DNA of 64,000 bases, taken from positions 45,788 through 109,787 of the forward strand of contig CAMKMD010000004.1 in assembly GCA_946413815.1 (NCBI GenBank), given 5' to 3'. Both the position numbers and the translations under genes were made by a program. Below the pieces are notes generated by a model. The model made no database searches, had not been told where the DNA came from, and was given only the letters and a program-made list of their open reading frames with translations. Origin of the DNA: an uncultured Ruminococcus sp. (lineage in GTDB: Bacteria; Bacillota; Clostridia; Oscillospirales; Ruminococcaceae). Of this stretch, positions 7,654-15,606 are shown in pieces (within the stretch, counting starts at the first letter, position 1; each line of letters starts with the position of its first letter).

Positions 7654-8610
7654 ATGAAAAAATTGACAGCTATATTAGCATTCATCACAGCACTTACACT
7701 TACTTCCTGCGGCAGCACTGCTCAGCAGAGTGCACCGGCTGAGACACCGACAGAAGCAGCCACCGAAGCTGTAACGGAGGAGGAGACAGAAGAAACGGCA
7801 GAACCGTCAGAGGAAGCAGAGACCGAAGCTCCGACTGAACCCGCCACCGAGCATGAGACAGCCGCACAGAACGAGGTTGGCTATGAGGGTATGCAGGCTG
7901 TGTCTGCCGATGCGCTCATGGACGGCGATTACCATATAGAAGTAGATTCAAGCTCTTCCATGTTCAAGATAGCCGACTGCATACTCCATGTAGCGGACGG
8001 TTCTATGAATGCAGATATCATCATCGCCAGCAAGTCCTACGACAAGCTCTTCATGGGCACCGAGGACGAGGCAAAGGCCTCCGGCGCAGAGCAGGGAATA
8101 GAGTATACATCGGACGAGGAGGGCAGGTCCGTTTTCAATGTACCCGTAGAGGCACTTGACAAGGAGACCGAGTGTGCCGCACTGAGTGCGAAGAAGCAGG
8201 AATGGTACGGCAGAACACTGGTATTCCGTGCTGATTCGCTGCCTGATGCAGCCTTTAAGGAAAAGCGGTACACAACTGTTGAATCACTGAATCTTGCAGA
8301 CGGTGTGTACACTGTTGATGTAAAGCTGGATGGAGGCTCTGGCAAAGCTTCTGTTGAATCTCCTGCGGTGCTCACTGTCAAAGACGGCAAGTCGACTGCT
8401 AAGATAGTATGGAGCAGTGATAAGTACGACAAAATGGTAGTTGATTCTCTGGAATACACTCCCGAAATAACAGACGGCCATTCCATTTTCGAGATACCCG
8501 TTACAGGCTTTGACTACAGAATGCCCGTTCAGGCTGAGACAACTGCTATGAGTGAACCACACATGATTGATTACACACTGTATTTCGATTCAGCTACGAT
8601 TAACACATGA
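7654..8610 (+). CDS. Lipoprotein with two NEAT-like repeats, probable tetrapyrrole-binding surface protein
   Basis: 318 residues. The start is the ATG at 7654, after AAAGAGG. The signal peptide ends in a lipobox with Cys near residue 21 (LTLTSCGS), and a Thr/Glu/Pro-rich spacer runs to about residue 85. Two related beta-rich domains follow. Each begins with DG-x-Y, shares a VxDG-x-S block, and has an S-x-x-YDK-[LM] element (SKSYDKLFMG and SDKYDKMVVD). This pattern resembles NEAT or iron-transport-associated domains that bind haem in Gram-positive bacteria. The homology is an inference from layout only. The gene lies between a chelatase lipoprotein and an importer in a B12-controlled operon, so a corrinoid ligand is equally plausible. 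Confidence 0.6.
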   Translation: MKKLTAILAFITALTLTSCGSTAQQSAPAETPTEAATEAVTEEETEETAEPSEEAETEAPTEPATEHETAAQNEVGYEGMQAVSADALMDGDYHIEVDSSSSMFKIADCILHVADGSMNADIIIASKSYDKLFMGTEDEAKASGAEQGIEYTSDEEGRSVFNVPVEALDKETECAALSAKKQEWYGRTLVFRADSLPDAAFKEKRYTTVESLNLADGVYTVDVKLDGGSGKASVESPAVLTVKDGKSTAKIVWSSDKYDKMVVDSLEYTPEITDGHSIFEIPVTGFDYRMPVQAETTAMSEPHMIDYTLYFDSATINT

Positions 8611-9734
8611 TAATCAGAAAATTCGTTTCCGTTGCAGCGGCGTTGGGGTTGCTGCTCGTCTCGTGCGGAGCTCCGACAGCAGCACCGTCACAGGATACCG
8701 GCAGCGGCATAGAGCTTGAATACGCCTCGCAGTTCACCGCCGGTCAGCGTGAGGACGGGTGCTATACCCTTACCATAGGAGATGACAGCTATCTTGTGGT
8801 TCCGGAGGGCGTGAGCGTGCCGGCCGATACCGGAGATATGACCGTGATACAGCAGCCGGTGAAGAATATCTACGTTGCCGCTTCATCTGCCATGGACCTC
8901 TTTGACGGCATCGGCAGGCTCGGTGACGTCACAATGACTTCCACCTCCGCAGAGAACTGGTCTCTCCCTGCGGTGCGTGAGGCCCTTGAGAACGGAAGTA
9001 TCACCTATATCGGCAAGTACAGCTCGCCGGACTATGAAGCCCTGCTCTCGGAGGAATGCTCACTCGTCATCGAATCGACGATGATATACCACACCCCGGA
9101 GGTAAGGGAGAAGATAGAGTCTCTCGGCATACCCGTCATAGTGGAGCGTTCAAGCTACGAGACTCATCCCCTCGGGCGCATGGAATGGATGAAGGCTTAC
9201 GGCATCCTGACAGGCATACCGGAGGAGGCGGAGAGGATATTCAGCGAGAAGACGAAGGCCTTCAACGGGATAGAGGTAAAGGATATACCGGAGGAGGAGA
9301 GGAAGAGCGCAGCCTTCTTCTATTTCACCTCCAACGGCTATGTGAATATACGCAAGCCCTCTGACTATGTACCCGAGATGATAAGACTCGCGGGGGGAAG
9401 GTATGCCTTCACCGCGGATGACCTGAAGGTGGATGAGAACGCCCTATCCACCATGAATATACAGACCGAGACCTTCTTCGGGCTCGCTCATGACGCTGAT
9501 ATACTGATATACAACAGCACAGTCAGCGGCGACCCGGGCAGCCTTGATGCACTTGTGTCGCAGTACGGCATACTTGCTGATATGAAGGCAGTGAAGGAGG
9601 GCAATGTCTGGTGTACGGGACAGAATATGTTCCAGCAGACGACCGGTGCGGCGGATATGATATGCGACCTCAACCGGATATTCACAGACGACAGCGTCAG
9701 TGCAGAGCTGACTTATCTGCACCGGCTCACCTGA
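8607..9734 (+). CDS. BtuF/FepB-type ABC substrate-binding lipoprotein
   Basis: 375 residues with an N-terminal lipoprotein signal (LLLVSCGAP, Cys near residue 20). The rest matches the class III helical-backbone binding fold: IYVAASSAMDLFDGIG, YSSPDYEALLSEECSLVIES (family P-x-x-E-x-I-x-x-x-x-P-D-L-V-I), and a C-terminal half with DADILIYNSTV. The family captures cobalamin, cobinamide, haem or siderophores outside the cell and delivers them to a BtuC/FecCD permease. The start overlaps the upstream stop (ATGA). The riboswitch points to a corrinoid or another B12-related ligand. Confidence 0.87.
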   Translation: MIIRKFVSVAAALGLLLVSCGAPTAAPSQDTGSGIELEYASQFTAGQREDGCYTLTIGDDSYLVVPEGVSVPADTGDMTVIQQPVKNIYVAASSAMDLFDGIGRLGDVTMTSTSAENWSLPAVREALENGSITYIGKYSSPDYEALLSEECSLVIESTMIYHTPEVREKIESLGIPVIVERSSYETHPLGRMEWMKAYGILTGIPEEAERIFSEKTKAFNGIEVKDIPEEERKSAAFFYFTSNGYVNIRKPSDYVPEMIRLAGGRYAFTADDLKVDENALSTMNIQTETFFGLAHDADILIYNSTVSGDPGSLDALVSQYGILADMKAVKEGNVWCTGQNMFQQTTGAADMICDLNRIFTDDSVSAELTYLHRLT

Positions 9735-9743
9735 GGAGGAGCT

Positions 9744-10766
9744 ATGACAGGAAACAGAGCTGTAAGATGGACGATATGCTATACCCTGCTGCTGCTCCTT
9801 GCGGGAGTATTCGCCCTGCTCGGCCTGATGAGCGGAACGGCTGATATCACGCCGGGCGAGGTATTCTCCGCCCTCACCGGCAAGGGCGGCAGCGGAGCCA
9901 TGCAGACCATAGTGAAGGATATACGCCTCCCGAGGGTGCTCTCAGCAGCGCTCCTCGGCGGGGCTTTGGCCGTTTCCGGCTTTCTGCTGCAAAGCTTTTT
10001 CAACAACCCCATAGCAGGCCCCTACATACTCGGTATATCCTCAGGCGCAAAGCTTACCGTGGCCATTGCCATGCTCATCACCATGCAGCACGGTATACTC
10101 CTCGGCTCGGCGGCTATGGTAGCAGCAGCCTTTGCGGGTTCGCTGCTTTCCATGGGGGCGATACTCCTTCTCTCCGGCAAGGTGCGGAATATGGCGCAGC
10201 TCATCATCGCCGGAGTAATGATAGGCTACATCTGCTCCTCCATAACGGAGCTGACCGTCACCTTTGCAGACGATGCCAATATAGTGAACCTCCACAACTG
10301 GTCCATGGGCAGCTTTTCCGGCATAAGCATGAAGAATATCCCGGTCATAGCAGTGATAGTTGCAGCCGGAACAGCGGCCTCATTCATGCTCTCAAAGCCT
10401 ATGGGCGCCTATCAGCTGGGCGAGAGCTATGCGGAGAATATGGGGGTTGATCTCAGGCTCTTCCGTCTTGCGCTGATACTCCTTTCAAGCATACTCTCCG
10501 CCTGTGTCACAGCCTTTGCGGGGCCTGTATCCTTTGTGGGGGTGGCTGTCCCGCACCTGATGAAGGCACTCTTCGGAACGGCGAAGCCAATAGTTATCGT
10601 ACCGGCGGCCTTCGCGGGCGGTGCGGTATTCTGCCTTGCCTGTGACCTTATCGCAAGGACTCTGTTCGCGCCCGTTGAACTGAGCATCAGCACTGTGACA
10701 GCAGTATTCGGCGCCCCCGTAGTTATTGCCGCTATGCTCGGCAGAAGAAAGGGGGCACAGCCATGA
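9744..10766 (+). CDS. FecCD/BtuC-type ABC permease
   Basis: 340 residues with about ten hydrophobic segments. Family motifs are RLPRVLSAALLGGALAVSG, the NNPIAGPYILGISSGA loop, GAYQLGESYAENMGVD (the cytoplasmic coupling region), FVGVAVPHL and CDLIARTLF. It forms the transmembrane channel for a vitamin B12, haem or siderophore importer with the flanking binding protein and ATPase. GAGGAG precedes the ATG, and the stop overlaps the ATPase start by ATGA. Confidence 0.93.
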   Translation: MTGNRAVRWTICYTLLLLLAGVFALLGLMSGTADITPGEVFSALTGKGGSGAMQTIVKDIRLPRVLSAALLGGALAVSGFLLQSFFNNPIAGPYILGISSGAKLTVAIAMLITMQHGILLGSAAMVAAAFAGSLLSMGAILLLSGKVRNMAQLIIAGVMIGYICSSITELTVTFADDANIVNLHNWSMGSFSGISMKNIPVIAVIVAAGTAASFMLSKPMGAYQLGESYAENMGVDLRLFRLALILLSSILSACVTAFAGPVSFVGVAVPHLMKALFGTAKPIVIVPAAFAGGAVFCLACDLIARTLFAPVELSISTVTAVFGAPVVIAAMLGRRKGAQP

Positions 10767-11854
10767 GCGGCGCAGTACTTGCAGCGAAGGATATCTCAGT
10801 CGGCTACGGAAAGAAGGCAGTAGTCTCCGGTCTAAGCTTTGAGGTCAGCACCGGGGAGATACTCACCCTCATCGGACCCAACGGCGCCGGAAAATCAACC
10901 ATACTCCGCAGCACAGCGGCACAGCTGCCCCTCCTTTCCGGCACGGTAACCCTTGCAGGCAGGGATATGAAGGAGATGAACGTCCATGAGACGGCCAGAA
11001 AGCTCTCGGTATGCTTTACTGAGCGCATAACGGCTGAGCGTATGAACTGCTATGACCTTGTGGCCACAGGAAGATACCCCTATACAGGGCGTCTCGGTGT
11101 GCTGTCACAGGAGGACAGGCGGATAGTGCAGGAGGCGATGGAGCTCACCGGCATAACGTACCTCGCGGGTACGGATATACGCTGCATCAGCGACGGACAG
11201 CGACAGACGGCCATGCTCGCAAGGGCCATAGCACAGGAGCCGGAGGTACTGATACTCGATGAGCCTACCTCCTTCCTTGATATCAGTAATAAGCTGAGGC
11301 TCCTGACGCTTCTCCGTGAGCTTGTCCGCAGCAGGGGGATAGCAGTGGTGCAGTCCCTCCACGAGCTTGACCTTGCACAGCGCTTCTCTGACAAGATAGT
11401 CTGCATACGTGACCATAAGGCGGACAGGACAGGCACCCCCGAGGAGATATTCGCAGGTGACTATATAAGCACCCTTTACGGCATGAACGCCGGTGTCTTC
11501 CTGCCGGATTTCGGTACAGCGGAGGCACAGAGGATAACAGGCGAGCCTGAGGTATTCGTCATAGGCGGAGGGGGCAGCGGCATAGCTACTTACCGCAGGC
11601 TTCAGAGGCAGGGCATCCCCTTTGCGGCCGGTGTGATACACGAGAACGACATGGAGTATCCTGTTGCGAGGAGCCTTGCTTCCGTCCTTGTTGCAGAGAA
11701 GGCCTTTGAGCCAATCAGCGACGTCAGCACAGAGGGGGCGCTCGAAGTGATGAAGAAGTGCGGGAAGGTCATCTGCTGTACAGATGGTTTCGGCACGATG
11801 AATGCCGGGAACCGCAGGCTGCTCGAAGAGGCTCAGAAGATGGGAAAACTGTAA
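10763..11854 (+). CDS. ABC importer ATPase (BtuD/FecE type) with a C-terminal extra domain
   Basis: 363 residues. The first ~250 are a FecE/BtuD-like ATPase: Walker A GPNGAGKST, a degenerate signature SDGQRQTAMLARA, Walker B VLILDEPT, and the switch His in QSLHELDLA. The last ~105 residues form a separate domain that opens with VFVIGGGGSGIATYRRL, a glycine-rich Rossmann-type beginning, and includes a VICCTDGFG stretch. Plain BtuD/FecE proteins are about 250-260 residues, so the tail is an addition of unknown role; it might bind a nucleotide or sense a ligand. Last gene of the riboswitch operon. Confidence 0.92.
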   Translation: MSGAVLAAKDISVGYGKKAVVSGLSFEVSTGEILTLIGPNGAGKSTILRSTAAQLPLLSGTVTLAGRDMKEMNVHETARKLSVCFTERITAERMNCYDLVATGRYPYTGRLGVLSQEDRRIVQEAMELTGITYLAGTDIRCISDGQRQTAMLARAIAQEPEVLILDEPTSFLDISNKLRLLTLLRELVRSRGIAVVQSLHELDLAQRFSDKIVCIRDHKADRTGTPEEIFAGDYISTLYGMNAGVFLPDFGTAEAQRITGEPEVFVIGGGGSGIATYRRLQRQGIPFAAGVIHENDMEYPVARSLASVLVAEKAFEPISDVSTEGALEVMKKCGKVICCTDGFGTMNAGNRRLLEEAQKMGKL

Positions 11855-11900
11855 AAAACGGCCGTATCACCTTTATAAGTGATACGGCCGCTGTATTTTT
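11853..11900. terminator. Bidirectional terminator between convergent genes
   Basis: A perfect 12-bp stem (CGGCCGTATCAC at 11859-11870, GTGATACGGCCG at 11879-11890) has an A-run on the left and a T-run on the right. It can end both the importer operon and the minus-strand gene that stops at 11902. Confidence 0.92.
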
Positions 11901-11901
11901 A

Positions 11902-14709
11902 TCAGACTGGATTTTCTGTGTATGCCGAAATGTTCTCCTTTCCTCCTGTTGACAAGTAGGTGTAGTAGGCGAGGATAGCTGTAGCGTCGGCGGCATTGAT
12001 ATGACCGTCAACATTCACATCGGCAGTAAGTGTCTGTTTTTCGGTGAAGGTCTGACTGCTGCTGACTGACATGAGGGAGTACTCGTCAAGCAGTCTGGAA
12101 GCATCTGCGGAGGTAACGAATCCGTCGCTGTCAACATCACCCATGATAAGTCCCGGCGAGGCAAGACGCACTACAGCAGCCGCAAGGTCGCCGGCATTTG
12201 CTTTTCCGTTGAAATCAAGGTCAGCCCTGATGTCATACATCTTTCCGCTGAGTATGCGTTCACGGAGGAGAGTGATGTCTGCATCGTCGAAGTCTCCGTC
12301 TCTGTCAAGGTCGCCCATTACCTCTGTGCATTCCGGAAGGTCAGCATCCTGGAAATCATGGTATTCTGACTGTATTTTCGGCTCCCATTCCTTGTGGTCG
12401 CCTCCGGCAGCTTTAAGCTCTGCGTCAGAGCGCATGAACCACTCATGGCTTCCGGCTGAATCATCCCAGGTGGTATCTATATGATAGGTATTTCCGTCTA
12501 TCTCTGCCACATTCCATGAATGATCCCTGTTTGAAACGAACCAGCATTTCAGTCCGGCTTCGTGGAGCAGCATATTATAGGTCCTCGCATACCCGTCACA
12601 TACCGCTACACCGTCCATGAATACAGAGGATTCGGTATGGTTCCCGAGTTCAGCGTACTGGTTGTCTGCATAACGGCAGTTATCGCATATCCAGTCATGG
12701 AGAGCCTTTGCCTTTTCGATATCTGACATATCTTCGGTGACAGTTTCCGCCACTGCCGCCTTTACGCTGTTCCTGATGAATCTGTCCACAAATCCGGCAG
12801 TGGTAGCTCCGTCGAAGTTTTTTCTTATGAAGCTGTCAAGCTCAGGTGCAAAGGTGTGATCGTTCCTGCCGATGGCTTCAATACCGTTGATGCGGTAAAG
12901 GTTAGTGCATCCGTCGAAGGCATCGGGATAGACCGTGGAAGTTGTATCGAGAGTGATATCCTCAAGGCCTGTGCAGCCGCAGAAGGCCCAGTTATTTATA
13001 TTATGTTTGCCATTAATCACCACATCTGTCAGAGCCTTGTCGTCCTTGAAGGCGCTGCCGCCGATACCTGAGGTACCGCCGTCAAGAGAAAATCTTTTCA
13101 GCTTATCGCATTTGCTGAAAGCAAAACGGCTTATATTTGCAACGTTGCTGCCGAGCTCTACCTCTTCAAGGGCAGTATAAGCAAAGGCGCTGTCGCCTAT
13201 GTATATATCCTTGATGTCGGGAGAGAATGTAAGCTCCTTCAGGTCTTTTGCCTCACAGAAGGCACGGGACAGTAATTCCACCTTGCTGCCGGCGCGGAAG
13301 GAAAGCTTCTCCAGCCCTTCATGGATTATATCATTCTGTATCGTACAGGTGCCTGGAAGATCAAGAGAGGTAAGGCCTGTTCCCATAAATGCTTCCCAGT
13401 CGATCTCTATGCTGTCACTTTCAATATTTATGTCTGTAAGATGTTCGCAGCTACTGAATGCGCTTCTTCCGATCCTTTTTATGTTAGGCGGAATGGTCAG
13501 GGAAGTCAGGTTGGCGCATCCCATGAAGGTGTAATCGCTGATCTCCGTACAGCCTGAGGGAATATTCAGCTTCTTTATACTGCTCCTCTCCAGATTCGGG
13601 ATATAGTTCAAATCGTCCGGCAGCCGCAGCTCTTCAACATGGGGGTTTTTGGAAAGTAAGCGGTAATTCTCAGGCTCATCAATTCCATTTATCACTTTGC
13701 CGCGCTTTACAGGAAAGCCGTTTATCTCCTCCGGATATTCGAGTATCTTCTGTGTCCCGAAGTATTCCTCGGGAACGGCATATATGTTCAGATCATCGCC
13801 GTAGTAATAGAATATCCTCCAGTCACCGTCGATGACGCTCATTGAGCAGCCGTCTCCTGAGACTTCATGTTCAGGCGAGAACGGATCGTAGGTATTGAAT
13901 TTTGTATCGTAAAAAGCTTCGTCGCTGACGGCAATGATACTGTCCGGCAGGTTTATCTCCTCAAGCCCGGTGCAGTAGCTGAAGCAGTAATCAGGAATAA
14001 AATGCACGCTTTCGGGTATATCGACCGCTGTGACAGAAGAGCCGGAGAAGGCACCTATGCTGATGATACGGATGGTATCCGGAAGAGTGACCCTGTTTAA
14101 ATGTGGAGAGTAAGAAAATGCGTACTGATCAATAGCCACGACATCAGCCCCCCCGACTGAAGATGGCACGGTGATATCGACTTTTTTCGCATAATACCTG
14201 CCGTTTACCAACTCACAGTATTTCTCGTGATACCTGTCACTTTCATCCTGATCCATATAGGGATAATCTTGCTGAGGGTTGCAGAGTATGGGATAGGAGA
14301 TGGAGACATAATTCCTGTCATCACCAAAAGGAAAAACGGTATAATCCGGGAAATTTGCCACATAGATTTTTGAGTTCTTGAAAATATTGCCGTCAAATCT
14401 GACCGTATCATCAGGAAATGTGACAAAGCTGCTGTAATCCCAGCTATCGAAAACATGAGCCGAGATCTCTGTAACCTTTTTGCCTTCTATCTTATCAGGA
14501 ACATATATATCACAGTACTCTTCGGTGTCAGAGTATCTCAGAAGCTTTATGCCGTCTTCGACCTCTTCGTATTCCCATTTTTCAGGCTGGCTCAGATCAA
14601 ATGCTGCCCCAGCTTCCAATACAGTAAGAGTCTCCGGCAATACCTCTCCGGCAGAGAATAGTGTTACAACTATGGCTGCTGCTGATGCTGTGATCCTTCT
14701 GAATTTCAT
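11902..14709 (-). CDS. Secreted BspA-like LRR protein with transglutaminase domain and double dockerin
   Basis: 935 residues. A signal peptide is followed by a large BspA/LRR_5 region (about 40-600) of repeats such as AFSGSSVTAVDIPESV and FMGCANLTSLTIP. A transglutaminase-like domain follows (about 650-790), with Cys in VAVCDGYA, His in RDHSWN and Asp in HIDTTWDD. The C-terminus has four dockerin-type Ca2+-binding segments beginning GDLDRDGDF, ADLDFNGKA, GDVDSDGFV and ADVNVDGHI, that is, two dockerins in tandem. The start at 14709 has GGAGG eight bases upstream; the ATG six codons earlier contains that site. A cellulosome-attached protein that crosslinks or binds protein, perhaps at the cell surface, is inferred. 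Confidence 0.88.
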   Translation of the reverse strand: MKFRRITASAAAIVVTLFSAGEVLPETLTVLEAGAAFDLSQPEKWEYEEVEDGIKLLRYSDTEEYCDIYVPDKIEGKKVTEISAHVFDSWDYSSFVTFPDDTVRFDGNIFKNSKIYVANFPDYTVFPFGDDRNYVSISYPILCNPQQDYPYMDQDESDRYHEKYCELVNGRYYAKKVDITVPSSVGGADVVAIDQYAFSYSPHLNRVTLPDTIRIISIGAFSGSSVTAVDIPESVHFIPDYCFSYCTGLEEINLPDSIIAVSDEAFYDTKFNTYDPFSPEHEVSGDGCSMSVIDGDWRIFYYYGDDLNIYAVPEEYFGTQKILEYPEEINGFPVKRGKVINGIDEPENYRLLSKNPHVEELRLPDDLNYIPNLERSSIKKLNIPSGCTEISDYTFMGCANLTSLTIPPNIKRIGRSAFSSCEHLTDINIESDSIEIDWEAFMGTGLTSLDLPGTCTIQNDIIHEGLEKLSFRAGSKVELLSRAFCEAKDLKELTFSPDIKDIYIGDSAFAYTALEEVELGSNVANISRFAFSKCDKLKRFSLDGGTSGIGGSAFKDDKALTDVVINGKHNINNWAFCGCTGLEDITLDTTSTVYPDAFDGCTNLYRINGIEAIGRNDHTFAPELDSFIRKNFDGATTAGFVDRFIRNSVKAAVAETVTEDMSDIEKAKALHDWICDNCRYADNQYAELGNHTESSVFMDGVAVCDGYARTYNMLLHEAGLKCWFVSNRDHSWNVAEIDGNTYHIDTTWDDSAGSHEWFMRSDAELKAAGGDHKEWEPKIQSEYHDFQDADLPECTEVMGDLDRDGDFDDADITLLRERILSGKMYDIRADLDFNGKANAGDLAAAVVRLASPGLIMGDVDSDGFVTSADASRLLDEYSLMSVSSSQTFTEKQTLTADVNVDGHINAADATAILAYYTYLSTGGKENISAYTENPV

Positions 14710-14794
14710 GTTTGATCCCTCCGTCATTAGTCTGTCAAGTCATTTCGCGTCCGTACATAAGGCAAAGCCGCTGTTCGGACACACTTCTAAGTAC

Positions 14795-14823
14795 ATTTTA
14801 CCATACTGCTTTTTATAAATCAA
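14795..14823 (-). promoter_or_regulatory. Promoter of the LRR-transglutaminase gene
   Basis: Reading the minus strand: TTGATT, a 17-base spacer, TAAAAT. It lies about 85 bases upstream of the start codon. Confidence 0.6.
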
Positions 14824-15061
14824 CATTTTTTTTGCGGAATGTGTAATATAAACAAGAACGGCATCAGGGAAGGAACAGGCACTTATAGTAGGTTTTAAAT
14901 CTGTGGAAAAAAATACGGACGTGACTGCAAATGTGAAAAATCTCCGGAAAAACAGAAGAATTCCTGATGTTTATACGCCTTGATTTAAACCTGCGCAAGG
15001 TGATCTGTAGTATCAAAATAGTATGATAATACCAAGTTTGCAGTGATAGACAGATTCCGCC
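14824..15061. other. Intergenic stretch with no gene seen
   Basis: A+T-rich sequence between divergent transcription units. No ribosome binding site with an open frame, no RNA motif and no clear repeat was recognised. Confidence 0.6.
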
Positions 15062-15090
15062 TTGACAATCTTTCCAAAATATGGTATGAT
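15062..15090 (+). promoter_or_regulatory. Strong sigma-A promoter for the small-peptide transcript
   Basis: Consensus TTGACA at 15062-15067, a 17-base spacer, TATGAT at 15085-15090. Transcription would start near 15097, giving a leader of about 290 bases before the small peptide gene. Confidence 0.8.
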
Positions 15091-15096
15091 AAAAAC

Positions 15097-15388
15097 AGAA
15101 TTTGTAAATTATTCGTAAAATGTTACATAGATTTTACTGACAAGAGGAGTTGACAAATACGGCAGGCTCAGATCTTAGCGTGGAGAAGGTTCCTTCGGCT
15201 GCTCCTGTTTCACTATCAGAGAAAGGATCATGCTGACAGGGGCGTGGTCCGTTTTTGTTTTATCTGAGGTCTGCGGGAACAAGTATGCTCTGTCAGGCGA
15301 TGCTGCGGTCATAAAGCAATGATAGGAACTTCGCTGAGTACTATCACGCTTAATGATAATAATTGATTTTGAAAGGAGATGTAAGGTC
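15097..15388 (+). other. Long untranslated leader upstream of the small peptide gene
   Basis: This ~290-base leader contains short pairings: AAGG/CCTT inside GGAG...CTCC near 15182-15206, CTGACAG near 15233 with CTGTCAG near 15290, and TGATAG/CTATCA near 15320-15345. A 30-codon frame at 15230-15322 starts with ATG three bases after AAGG, which is poor spacing. No known riboswitch or T-box signature was recognised. It could be a regulatory leader or could contain a small RNA. Confidence 0.4.
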
Positions 15389-15478
15389 ATGGAGAAGTAC
15401 ACAAGCCCTGAGCTTGAGGTTGTTGCTTTCGAGGCTGAGGATGTTATCGATGCAAGCGATGATCTCGAAAGAGACTAA
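15389..15478 (+). CDS. 29-residue acidic peptide with a RiPP-leader-like N-terminus
   Basis: The ATG follows GAAAGGAGATG with good spacing and a consensus promoter lies upstream. The peptide begins MEKYTSPELEVVAFEAEDVI, is strongly acidic and ends DDLERD, with no Cys and no signal peptide. Y-x-x-P-x-L matches the RRE-binding leader motif of lasso-peptide precursors such as paeninodin. Similar Y-x-x-P-x-x-E-[VI] short proteins recur in gut Clostridia (from memory, unchecked). No lasso cyclase, B1/B2 protease or radical SAM gene is nearby, so if it is a precursor its enzymes act in trans. A stand-alone small protein is equally possible. Confidence 0.65.
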   Translation: MEKYTSPELEVVAFEAEDVIDASDDLERD

Positions 15479-15486
15479 TGCGCACA

Positions 15487-15528
15487 GTCCGGCGCCGCCC
15501 CGTTTTCATGGGGCGGATGGCGTCGGAC
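15487..15528 (+). terminator. Large stable hairpin just after the small peptide gene
   Basis: GTCCGGCGCC...GGCGTCGGAC, with an inner GCCCC/GGGGC helix, forms a long G+C-rich stem nine bases after the stop. No T-run follows, so it may protect the 3' end or attenuate, while the terminator at 15565-15593 stops transcription. Confidence 0.65.
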
Positions 15529-15564
15529 GTACTTAACTGTAAAATGATATTTTTATGATACAGA

Positions 15565-15593
15565 AAAGCCTCCGTACATTTTCCGGAGGCTTT
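15565..15593. terminator. Bidirectional intrinsic terminator
   Basis: AAAGCCTCCG and CGGAGGCTTT form a 10-bp stem with A/T flanks. It serves both the plus-strand peptide transcript and the minus-strand acetyltransferase gene ending at 15607. Confidence 0.85.
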
Positions 15594-15606
15594 ATTGTAT
15601 CATTTT

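Noticed and set aside
15150..15236. A TTG-started 28-codon frame ahead of the small peptide gene
   Set aside because: The AGAGGAG motif directly touches the TTG, leaving no spacing, and the frame has no other support.
15097..15388. A 6S RNA, T-box or known riboswitch in the peptide leader
   Set aside because: The diagnostic sequence blocks (T-box GGTGG-ACCGCG, 6S central bubble closing helices) could not be found.
15389..15478. A complete lasso-peptide cluster
   Set aside because: Only the leader-like motif is present; no cyclase, protease or RRE gene lies within the window, so the cluster cannot be claimed.
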